Positions 1 through 5,146 of a stretch of DNA of 5,146 bases are shown in pieces. Position 1 is the stretch's first letter. Every line of letters begins with the position of its first letter. Origin of the DNA: Gammaproteobacteria bacterium (GTDB lineage Bacteria; Pseudomonadota; Gammaproteobacteria; Pseudomonadales; Azotimanducaceae). The notes under the pieces are model-generated. The model had not been told where the DNA came from, searched no databases, and worked only from the letters and a program-made list of their open reading frames with translations. The translations under genes and the position numbers were made by a program. The stretch spans positions 1 through 5,146 of the forward strand of contig QIDL01000342.1 of the NCBI GenBank assembly GCA_003228415.1. Direction: 5' to 3'.

Positions 1-519
1 GCTCACTTCATTCCGCCCTACGATCACCCGCAAGTCATCGCCGGGCAGGGTACCGCCGCGTTGGAGCTGAGGGCCGCCGTACCGCAACTCGATGAGGTGT
101 GGGTGCCGGTTGGTGGTGGTGGTCTCGCCAGTGGCACGATCCTCGCCATGCGCGATGGTGGTGTGCGAGTGGTGGGCGTCGAACCCGCACTGGCCGACGA
201 TGCCTACTGGTCCCTGAGACACGGTCGATTGGAACCCCAACGGCCGCCGAAGACGGTGGCCGATGGGCTGCGCACCTCTCTTGGGGAGATTACTTTTGCA
301 CTACTGGTTGATTATCAACTGCGTATCATCAGGGTGACCGAAGAGGAAATTCTAAGCGCTCAGCGGATGTTGTGGCAGCGCATGAAGCTGGTGGTGGAGC
401 CTTCGGGCGCGGTACCGTTGGCAGGCTTGTTGAATGCGGTTCGGGACGAGCCGGGGCGTTATCGTACGCTGCGGGTGGGTGTGATTCTCTCGGGTGGCAA
501 TGTCCAGTTCCCTCTATAA
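1..519 (+). CDS. PLP-dependent threonine/serine dehydratase or serine racemase, C-terminal part (5' end outside window)
   Basis: The reading frame is open from the first base, so the gene starts before the window; 172 codons are visible and end at a TAA. The fold type II PLP family (threonine ammonia-lyase, serine racemase) is recognised from several motifs. PYDHPQVIAGQGT covers window residues 6-18. The glycine-rich PLP-phosphate loop GGGGL is at 38-42. ADGLRTSLGEITF follows, then VEPSGAVPLAGLL, and the terminal ILSGGN has Ser164, which contacts the pyridine nitrogen in the family. E61-P-A-L-A65-D-D67 has the Glu/Ala/Asp spacing of the divalent-metal site known from eukaryotic serine racemase, which supports a metal-dependent serine racemase/dehydratase. 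The PLP-binding lysine and substrate domain lie off the left edge. There is no C-terminal ACT-like regulatory domain, so this is the short catabolic or racemase type rather than biosynthetic IlvA. Racemase and dehydratase cannot be told apart here. The product is probably cytoplasmic. It converges on the GST gene. Confidence 0.9.
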   Translation, partial: AHFIPPYDHPQVIAGQGTAALELRAAVPQLDEVWVPVGGGGLASGTILAMRDGGVRVVGVEPALADDAYWSLRHGRLEPQRPPKTVADGLRTSLGEITFALLVDYQLRIIRVTEEEILSAQRMLWQRMKLVVEPSGAVPLAGLLNAVRDEPGRYRTLRVGVILSGGNVQFPL

Positions 520-543
520 AGAGTCGCAGGAAAGAGTCGCAGA
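518..543. repeat. 13-bp tandem duplication at the end of the dehydratase gene
   Basis: Two adjacent 13-bp units (518-530 and 531-543), each beginning aaagagtcgcag, are identical over 12 bases and differ only at the last one (g versus a). The first unit begins inside the TAA stop codon (517-519). The duplication is therefore almost wholly in the 3' untranslated region and does not alter the protein. It probably arose by slippage or local duplication. Confidence 0.8.
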
Positions 544-547
544 CGGA

Positions 548-619
548 ACCTCGATAAGCGGAGGTATCTCGGCAGACCGAGGTGTCTCGGCAGAACGAGA
601 CCTGGTGTCTCAGACCAGG
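548..619. repeat. Array of four back-to-back 18-nt hairpin units between convergent genes
   Basis: Four consecutive 18-nt units each form an inverted repeat. Unit 1 (548-565) pairs ACCTC with GAGGT around an 8-nt loop. Unit 2 (566-583) pairs ATCTCGG with CCGAGGT, with one G-T wobble and the tetraloop CAGA. Unit 3 (584-601) pairs GTCTCG with CGAGAC around GCAGAA. Unit 4 (602-619) pairs CTGGT with ACCAG around GTCTCAG; it can add a C601-G619 pair if unit 3 opens at its end. Units 2 and 3 are also clearly similar direct repeats at 18-bp spacing, and the stem differences between them keep pairing. The array lies between two converging genes, and the GST stop codon (610-612) is in the loop of unit 4. 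No T-tract follows on either strand, so a classical intrinsic terminator is not shown. A bidirectional transcription-end or mRNA-stabilising structure is inferred. Confidence 0.7.
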
Positions 620-1677
620 AAGTCGAGGCAGCCGGTTTCTTGCATTACGTCGCGCGCATCGGCGTTTGACTCGAATGCCTGATACCTCTGTCGTAGCGCC
701 ATGAGCGAACGGGCGTGATACTTCTGCGGTTTCTGTTGCCACTCGCCGCTGCGTAGCTTGACGGTGAACGACTCTCTCCCGCCGGCGATCGCATCCGCGT
801 TGGCTTTGCTCCAGGGCAGGAAGAGGCCGGCTACCTGATCGATGAGCAGAGGCAGCAATGTGCGTTTGAGTGAAGGCCATTGTTCGAATGACCCATGGGC
901 TGTCGGATTGTTCATGCGCTCGATCCAGCTGATCGTCTTCGGCGCCTGTAGTTCCATAATTCCCCGGGGGGTTGGATCACGATGCATATTGTACAGTTGG
1001 CCCCAGAGAGCGAAGTCGGCGAAGGCAGGTCGTTCTCCGAAGAGGTAGCGGCGGTTCAGCAGATGTGGTTCGAGTAGCGCCAGCGTATCCTTGAATGAAT
1101 CCTCGATCTGCCGAGCTGTCTTTTCGGAGGAGCCGACGAACCAGACTCTGTCTATCATACGCTCCCGGATCGTTGCAGCAGTCTGGTTCAAAGTCTGCTC
1201 ATCGGCGCCTGGTGCCAGGAGGCTTGCGAGCCTCTTCGAGCAGGCGACCTGGTCGGCTTCACGTGCCCAGCGGTAGTGGAACATCCACTTGTTGCCCCAC
1301 TCATCACCGAATTCTTCCAGCAGGCAGGAGACGAATCGGCAGACAGAGTCGTCCGGATGTATTGAAGGATCGGGGTGTGCAGACTCGAGAGTTTCTATGA
1401 TCGGGGTGGAATCCTGGAGGCCGTGCCCTTCTGGAGTGATCAACAAGGGAATCAACGGTAACTTGGCATGTTGTCTATAAAGATCGTTCGCTTCGGCACG
1501 GCTCAGCCATTCATGCCCTAGCTGCTTGTAACGCAGGTATGAACGCACTTTCACGGAATAGGGGGATTCCTCGGCGCCGATCAGATGGTATTGCGGATCT
1601 GTCTGAGGTTCCTTTTTTTCGGCTGTGATCACTGCTGTACGGCTCGCGGCGAAAAACGCATGGTTTGCCAAGGCCAT
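610..1677 (-). CDS. Glutathione S-transferase-like protein with long C-terminal extension
   Basis: This 355-residue protein has a thioredoxin-like GST N-terminal domain at about residues 29-101: YHLIGAEESPYSVKVRSYL, then LPLIPLL, which holds the likely cis-proline, and the GSH-binding-type turn QDSTPI at 88-93. A helical GST C-terminal domain follows at about 110-260 and includes RRYLFGERPAFADFALWGQL, the usual N-capping region. About 90 further residues after this (from roughly 265) go beyond a typical GST of 200-230 aa, with FLPWSKANADAIAGG and the basic, aromatic WQQKPQKYHARSLMALRQRY. I recall similar extensions in a proteobacterial GST-like family without a defined substrate. Conjugation, disulfide or glutathione-lyase chemistry is possible; no function is assigned. 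The ATG at 1677 gives 28 residues before the GST fold and has no clear Shine-Dalgarno sequence. A GTG at 1632 is an alternative start. The gene is 117 bp from the hydrolase upstream and converges on the dehydratase. Confidence 0.85.
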   Translation of the reverse strand: MALANHAFFAASRTAVITAEKKEPQTDPQYHLIGAEESPYSVKVRSYLRYKQLGHEWLSRAEANDLYRQHAKLPLIPLLITPEGHGLQDSTPIIETLESAHPDPSIHPDDSVCRFVSCLLEEFGDEWGNKWMFHYRWAREADQVACSKRLASLLAPGADEQTLNQTAATIRERMIDRVWFVGSSEKTARQIEDSFKDTLALLEPHLLNRRYLFGERPAFADFALWGQLYNMHRDPTPRGIMELQAPKTISWIERMNNPTAHGSFEQWPSLKRTLLPLLIDQVAGLFLPWSKANADAIAGGRESFTVKLRSGEWQQKPQKYHARSLMALRQRYQAFESNADARDVMQETGCLDFLV

Positions 1678-1685
1678 TCGGTTGT

Positions 1686-1699
1686 CAAACTGCAGTTTG
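1686..1699. promoter_or_regulatory. 14-bp perfect palindrome upstream of the GST gene (possible operator)
   Basis: The sequence caaactgcagtttg is its own reverse complement. It ends 8 bp before the annotated GST start at 1677. It sits in the 117-bp gap (1678-1794) between the hydrolase stop and the GST start, the largest gap on the minus strand here. A site for a dimeric regulator is plausible but inferred. I see no convincing -35/-10 pair in the gap and no rho-independent terminator for the hydrolase. If transcription starts further downstream and translation begins at the GTG at 1632, the palindrome would sit in the promoter region. Confidence 0.35.
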
Positions 1700-1794
1700 T
1701 TACGAGATCGCGCGCGAGTCTATGTCGGCGCTCGCGGCCTTCCATGAATTGGCCGTCCAGCTATCCCCGAGTTATCCCTGCTTCGTGGCCTCGA

Positions 1795-2739
1795 TCAGGT
1801 CAGCCGTTCGCGAAAGCCTTCCACCAGGTACCGATCCGACCAGGCGGGTCTGGCTGGATGACTGACGAAGGCGCAGTGCCCACCGTGGCGAACCGGCTTT
1901 AAGGTGATGGAATCAGGCAAAACTGCAAACCCTTGTGCAGGAATCACCGGATCGTCCTCGGCAAAGACAATGGTTGCGCGGGCCCCAATGAGTGCACCCC
2001 CCAGAAGCGAGTAGGCGCTCAGATAGTCGTCAGTGGACGGATATTGAGTGTGTTCCCGGACGAACAATTCGGTGAGTGCTGAGACCGTGCTGAGCTTGCG
2101 GGCGAGGTTGAACCGGTAACGGTCCGGGAACGCGGCTTCCTTGGCTCGCAATGCTCGGTGCCACTTCCGTATGAAGAATGATCGGTAGATCCAGCCGCGG
2201 TCGATGCTGGCCATGGTGGCCCTGGGATCGACGGCAGGACAGATGGCGATGGTTTCGATGTCGATGGCTCGGGCGACCCGCAGTGCGAAGTTGCCGCCCA
2301 GAGAGAATCCCGCCAGACCAGCGGGTCCGGTTGCATGGCTGGTCTGAAGCTCGATGACGGCGTTCACCACCTCTTCGGTTCGAGCAGAATGAAAGAGCTC
2401 CTCATTCAGATGCGCCGTCTCGCCGTGATCGCGAAGGTTGAGTCGAATGACACTGAAACCGGCATGCCAGAGCTCGGCAGCCGCGGAGAGCACGTAGCTC
2501 GAACCGGCATGTCCGAGCCAGCCGTGGATCACAATGACGGTTGGTGCGGGTTGTTGTTGCAGTGACAACCAGGCTTCGAGCCTCACTCCATCGTTGACCG
2601 TCAGGATCAGTTGCCGGGTGACGTTCAACAGTGCTGCCGCACGCCGTCTGACCCAGTAGCCGCGACCACGGCTGCCGATCAGCGTCTGTATGTGCGGCGA
2701 ACGCAACGGCCAGGCTGGCTCGAAATCCGGGATCGTCAT
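1795..2739 (-). CDS. YheT-like alpha/beta hydrolase
   Basis: This 314-residue alpha/beta hydrolase resembles the YheT/EMB8-type (UPF0017, COG0429) family of predicted esterases. The N-terminus has the family's PLRSPHIQTL (11-20). IHGWLGHAGSSY (71-82) supplies the HG oxyanion region, and RLNLRDHGE (99-107) is characteristic. The nucleophile elbow GFSLGG places Ser146 as nucleophile. AEDDPVIP (260-267) carries the acid, D262 or D263, and RHGGHCAF puts the catalytic base at His288, so the triad appears complete. Substrates of this family are poorly defined; carboxylester hydrolysis is the expected chemistry, in the cytoplasm, as no signal peptide is visible. The ATG at 2739 is chosen because the frame can be extended only to a TTG at 2793 that would overlap the SDR gene, and because the family N-terminus fits it. 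No strong Shine-Dalgarno sequence precedes it. The gene follows the SDR stop by 28 bp, so co-transcription is likely. Confidence 0.9.
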   Translation of the reverse strand: MTIPDFEPAWPLRSPHIQTLIGSRGRGYWVRRRAAALLNVTRQLILTVNDGVRLEAWLSLQQQPAPTVIVIHGWLGHAGSSYVLSAAAELWHAGFSVIRLNLRDHGETAHLNEELFHSARTEEVVNAVIELQTSHATGPAGLAGFSLGGNFALRVARAIDIETIAICPAVDPRATMASIDRGWIYRSFFIRKWHRALRAKEAAFPDRYRFNLARKLSTVSALTELFVREHTQYPSTDDYLSAYSLLGGALIGARATIVFAEDDPVIPAQGFAVLPDSITLKPVRHGGHCAFVSHPARPAWSDRYLVEGFRERLT

Positions 2740-2767
2740 CTTTTGAGCGGCTTTATCGAACGGGTGT

Positions 2768-3481
2768 CTACGGCAGGAGCGCGCCACCGTCAACGTCGAT
2801 CGTGGTACCGGTCACGAAATCGTTTTCGATGACGAACAGAATGCCTGCTGCGACTTCCGCTGCGGTACCGGCACGCTTGATGAGGTTATTTGCTGTCACC
2901 TTGCTGAAAAACTCCTGTCTGGAGTCGCCCTCACCTGGAAACATGGGCGTATCAATCAGGCCGGGCGAAATCACGTTGATACGTTGTGGCGCAATTTCAG
3001 TGGCGATGGCCCGGGTAAATCCTTCTACTGCGTTTCCTACGCTGGAGATGGCCGACATACCCGGCTGGCACTTCCGCGCCGGTGAGCCACTCACCAGGGT
3101 GATGCAGCCGTTCTCGGTGAGATGCTCTCCCGCCAGCCGCACGGAGTTGACATAGCCCCACAGCTTTCGAAATGAGCCGGTAAAGCCGTCGAGATCCATC
3201 TGCATGAAAGGACCTGTAGCTCGTTCGCCACCGGTGGCGGCATTGACCAGGATGTCGAATGGCGCGAGCTTCGCGAAGGTACTTGCCATGGCTTCCCGGT
3301 CGAGCACGTCCAGGGTTTCGAAGTTCGCTGCGCTGATTGCCGACTTGGCGCGCTCGATGTTGGACGCGGACCGGCCGAACCCGGTCACCGTTGCGCCTTT
3401 GTCTACCAGCATCTGTACGGTCGCAAGACCAATGCCCGATGTGCCGCCGAGGACCAGAGCGCGTTTTCCTTCAATCTGCAT
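2768..3481 (-). CDS. SDR-fold oxidoreductase-like protein lacking the Tyr-Lys catalytic pair
   Basis: This 237-residue protein is the length of a classical short-chain dehydrogenase/reductase. The Rossmann dinucleotide motif GGTSGIG is at 12-18. DVLD (58-61) matches the adenine-pocket Asp region, NAAT (80-83) stands for NAAG/NNAG, and SGS (131-133) holds the usual catalytic serine. ISPGLIDTPM (171-180) and the C-terminal TGTTIDVDGG (225-233) are typical. R37 after strand 2 (GFGRSAS) suggests NADP(H) preference, as an inference. The YxxxK motif is absent: aligning AVEGFTRAIA with the usual helix puts I145-S-S-V-G149 there. Known divergent SDR subfamilies share this loss, so the protein may bind a nucleotide without standard dehydrogenase chemistry. 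The substrate is unknown. A good ribosome binding site supports the ATG. It lies between the TraB/GumN gene (10-bp gap) and the hydrolase. Confidence 0.9.
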   Translation of the reverse strand: MQIEGKRALVLGGTSGIGLATVQMLVDKGATVTGFGRSASNIERAKSAISAANFETLDVLDREAMASTFAKLAPFDILVNAATGGERATGPFMQMDLDGFTGSFRKLWGYVNSVRLAGEHLTENGCITLVSGSPARKCQPGMSAISSVGNAVEGFTRAIATEIAPQRINVISPGLIDTPMFPGEGDSRQEFFSKVTANNLIKRAGTAAEVAAGILFVIENDFVTGTTIDVDGGALLP

Positions 3482-3486
3482 GGGAA

Positions 3487-3493
3487 CCTTCCT
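3487..3493 (-). promoter_or_regulatory. Ribosome binding site of the SDR gene, overlapping the TraB/GumN stop codon
   Basis: Read on the minus strand, AGGAAGG lies 5 nt before the SDR ATG at 3481. Its first two bases are the last two of the TAG stop codon of the upstream TraB/GumN gene (3494-3492). This fixes the SDR start and suggests that the two genes are on one transcript, possibly with reinitiating ribosomes. Confidence 0.65.
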
Positions 3494-4667
3494 ATTTTCT
3501 GTTCGATGTGGCTATTACTGTATTGCTCGCTATGCGCTGTGAGTCGATTCCATCTGCCTTGAGCAGTGCGACAATGCCACGCTCGCCGATGAAGTGCGCG
3601 GCGCCGATCACGACGAAGTAGGTGCCTTCTCCATCGAGATAGCCTTTGATCTTCGCGACCATGCCGACATTGCGCTCACTCAGCAGTTGCTCGTTGAATG
3701 CTCGGGCCATCTCTGAGTCTCCGCCTTGCAACTCGAACATCTTCATGAAGCGCTCATCATCGCCCGCAAGCCAGGCGCCGATCATTTCGGCGACGACGGC
3801 TTCGATCCCGGCTTCCTGGTCGAGGGTATCGCGGAGTTGCTGGATCTGAAGTGTCATCGGTTGATTGAAAAGCAGTGCGAGCTGGTCTTCCAGAGTTTCG
3901 AGTTCGAGCACGACTCGGTTGTCGAGCTGTCCGAGAAAGTGTTGTTCGATACCGTATTGCTGATGGTAACCGAGTGCCAGCAAGCGCAGCATGACGAGCT
4001 GATTCATCAGCAATGCCGGTTTGGATTCGTTGTACGTCGTTTTTAACATGCCGTATCTTTCGAGTCGGGTCGAGAGTCGCTCGAACAGGGGAGCGGGCAG
4101 CACGCCTTCCAGTTGTTGACCTGATTCGAGAGAAGTGTAGCTCGCGGTGCGGCGCTGGAGGTCCATCGGCGTGTAGGCAGAAACATCCACCTCGACAACG
4201 AGCGTGTGCGATGCGCGGAATGCCTGTTCATACTGGACGGGCAATGGATAGAGGCTCGCCTTCAGCATGTGTATGGATCCGGCGAGATAGATCGTTGCAC
4301 TATTACCCTGTACCCGCCAGAGATGCAGAGGGTGCGGCGCCGCTGGCACCTCGGCAAGTATCTCGGCGCCGGACGTGATGCGCTCATCGTTGAGTCTGAG
4401 GATTTCGCACGATGGCTGCGCGGGCCGACGCTGCAATTCGCAGACACGCAGCGCTGTAACAGAGGCTGCCAGGTCATTGGGTTGTCCGTGTGCGATACCA
4501 CGTACTTCGGATGAACCCGGTACCACCGCCAGTGCCTTGCTGCCCTGCAGGGTCGAATAGTCCAGCCTGGTTGCAGCCTGAGCGGAACCGGCAGACTGAC
4601 CGGCCCACACCATGACGATGATTATGAACAGACAATGGGATACCGAATCGAGCGCCGGCCGTGTCAT
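3492..4667 (-). CDS. Secreted TraB/GumN-family protein with an N-terminal extension
   Basis: This 391-residue protein begins with a short polar start, a hydrophobic core (about 12-22, CLFIIIVMVWA) and a small-residue region ending SAQA at about 31. This fits a Sec signal peptide and a periplasmic or envelope location. The TraB/GumN domain runs from LWRV (116-119) to the end. It has both GxxH motifs of the TIKI/TraB/EreA/ChaN-like superfamily: GSIH (130-133) and GAAH (355-358). It also has the conserved acidic VVEVD (157-161), GIEQHFL (239-245), LETLEDQL (256-263) and ERN (331-333). Animal TIKI members are metal-dependent peptidases; bacterial members are mostly uncharacterised, so hydrolase activity is inferred. 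Residues 33-113 form a separate extension with Cys76 and Cys87, which could pair as a disulfide in the periplasm. The ATG overlaps the stop of the upstream gene as ATGA (4667-4664), indicating translational coupling. Confidence 0.9.
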   Translation of the reverse strand: MTRPALDSVSHCLFIIIVMVWAGQSAGSAQAATRLDYSTLQGSKALAVVPGSSEVRGIAHGQPNDLAASVTALRVCELQRRPAQPSCEILRLNDERITSGAEILAEVPAAPHPLHLWRVQGNSATIYLAGSIHMLKASLYPLPVQYEQAFRASHTLVVEVDVSAYTPMDLQRRTASYTSLESGQQLEGVLPAPLFERLSTRLERYGMLKTTYNESKPALLMNQLVMLRLLALGYHQQYGIEQHFLGQLDNRVVLELETLEDQLALLFNQPMTLQIQQLRDTLDQEAGIEAVVAEMIGAWLAGDDERFMKMFELQGGDSEMARAFNEQLLSERNVGMVAKIKGYLDGEGTYFVVIGAAHFIGERGIVALLKADGIDSQRIASNTVIATSNRK

Positions 4668-5146
4668 CCGTGCTGCACATCCTGTGGCGTCTCCCCGGCC
4701 TCTATGATGGCGTCTTTGACGTCTTCCAGCATCTCATCGAGCCTGACCGGGTCTGTTCCACGCATCACCAGCGAAGTGCCGTAGCGATTCTGTTTGAAGA
4801 AAGGGTAACTGCCGAGGTCGATGTCCGTATAGCGTTCCTGAATCGCTCTCAAGGCCGTGGCGATCTGGGTCTCACCCAGGAAAGCCGTGACCGAGCACGA
4901 GATGACCACCGGACCGCTTTTCAGTTTGCCCTCGAGGCTGCCCAGCATGGCCTGCATCACACTCGGTATGCCAGCCATGACGAAGACGTTGTCGATCCTG
5001 AACCCGGGAGGACCGCCGGTCGTGTTGTCCACCAGCACGGAACCCTCGGGTACCCGTGCCATCCGCATTCTCGAGGCCATCACATCGGGTGGTGCGGGCC
5101 GTCGCTCGATCAGGGCGGCGATCTCCGGGTTCACCTCCAGAGGCAC
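4664..5146 (-). CDS. CinA N-domain/MoaB-like (COG1058-type) molybdopterin-binding-domain protein, C-terminal part (5' end outside window)
   Basis: The frame is open to the right edge; the first visible codon is GTG, probably an internal valine, so the start lies beyond 5146. The 160 visible residues are the second half of a COG1058 (MoCF_biosynth, CinA N-terminal type) protein. NTTGGPPGFRIDNVFVMAGIPSVMQAM (41-67) corresponds to the family's NPxGxxPGF...LPGxPxEM segment. The small C-terminal alpha/beta subdomain follows, with LGETQIATALRAIQERYTDIDLGSYPFF (90-117) and a closing helical stretch. The protein stops at the end of this subdomain, so it has no C-terminal CinA nicotinamide-nucleotide amidase domain (PncC-like). 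It therefore looks like the stand-alone domain of about 250 aa. Related domains bind molybdopterin or act as nucleotide pyrophosphatases; which applies here cannot be seen. Its TGA overlaps the TraB/GumN ATG, making it the first visible gene of the minus-strand unit. Confidence 0.85.
   Translation of the reverse strand: MPLEVNPEIAALIERRPAPPDVMASRMRMARVPEGSVLVDNTTGGPPGFRIDNVFVMAGIPSVMQAMLGSLEGKLKSGPVVISCSVTAFLGETQIATALRAIQERYTDIDLGSYPFFKQNRYGTSLVMRGTDPVRLDEMLEDVKDAIIEAGETPQDVQHG

Larger units (their letters stand above)
1795..5146 (-). other. Putative four-gene transcription unit
   Basis: Four minus-strand genes are joined by a 4-base ATGA overlap (COG1058-type to TraB/GumN), a 10-bp gap (TraB/GumN to SDR) and a 28-bp gap (SDR to hydrolase). 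No terminator-like hairpin with a T-tract and no obvious promoter lies between them. The promoter is expected to the right of the window. The GST gene after the 117-bp gap may be a fifth member. The combination does not match a named pathway that I recognise. Confidence 0.6.

Noticed and set aside
601..619. Intrinsic terminator at the strongest hairpin between the convergent genes
   Set aside because: The 6-bp stem is real, but neither strand has a run of T after it, so a rho-independent terminator is not supported.
494..682. Plus-strand open frame through the hairpin array encoding a periodic GGISAD/RGVSAE/RDLVSQ peptide
   Set aside because: The periodicity comes from the 18-bp (6-codon) DNA repeat. 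The frame overlaps the end of the dehydratase and the antisense of the GST gene, and has no ribosome binding site or family signature.
329..880. 183-codon minus-strand open frame
   Set aside because: It overlaps the dehydratase and GST genes antisense or out of frame. It is rich in Arg, Ser and Pro, as expected for a shadow frame in GC-rich DNA, and has no recognisable motif.
1683..1688. Consensus-like -35 box TTGACA (minus strand) just before the GST ATG
   Set aside because: At 17-18 bp downstream the best -10 candidates match only about 3 of 6 positions and lie inside the GST coding sequence. It also partly overlaps the palindrome, so it may be chance.
1708..1717. 10-bp palindrome TCGCGCGCGA in the hydrolase-GST gap
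   Set aside because: It is a simple alternating CG run, expected by chance in GC-rich DNA, and has no flanking symmetry.
2740..2793. Longer hydrolase start at 2793
   Set aside because: The start codon there would be TTG, it would overlap the SDR gene by 26 bp, and the added basic residues do not resemble the family N-terminus. The ATG at 2739 is preferred.
5144..5146. Start codon of the COG1058-type gene at the right edge
   Set aside because: The codon is GTG within a conserved family stretch in mid-domain; the N-terminal half of the domain is missing, so the true start must lie outside the window.

Overview
The window looks like ordinary chromosomal DNA from a GC-rich proteobacterium, most likely a gammaproteobacterium. 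That placement is inferred from the protein families and their wording, above all the secreted TraB/GumN protein and the GST-like protein with a long C-terminal extension. There are no rRNA, tRNA, phage, transposon or CRISPR signals. Coding density is high.

Layout. A plus-strand gene enters from the left edge and ends at 519; it is the C-terminal half of a PLP-dependent threonine/serine dehydratase or serine racemase. It converges on a block of five minus-strand genes. In minus-strand transcription order these are: a CinA-N/MoaB-like (COG1058-type) molybdopterin-binding-domain protein cut by the right edge (5146 to 4664); a secreted TraB/GumN-family protein (4667 to 3492); an SDR-fold protein lacking the usual Tyr-Lys catalytic pair (3481 to 2768); a YheT-like alpha/beta hydrolase (2739 to 1795); and, after a 117-bp gap, a GST-like protein (1677 to 610). 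The first four are tightly packed: an ATGA stop/start overlap, a 10-bp gap whose ribosome binding site overlaps the upstream stop codon, and a 28-bp gap. They probably form one transcription unit. The GST gene may belong to it or have its own promoter; a 14-bp perfect palindrome lies just upstream of its start.

No single pathway is evident. The genes look like general metabolic or stress functions (amino-acid dehydration/racemization, a CinA-like domain, envelope TraB/GumN, SDR, esterase-like hydrolase, GST). I see no defence, toxin or biosynthetic cluster.

The most unusual structure is non-coding. Between the two convergent genes, a 13-bp tandem duplication (518-543) is followed by four back-to-back hairpin units of 18 nt each (548-619). 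The last of these carries the GST stop codon in its loop. The second most notable point is the SDR protein with Ile and Gly where Tyr and Lys are expected.
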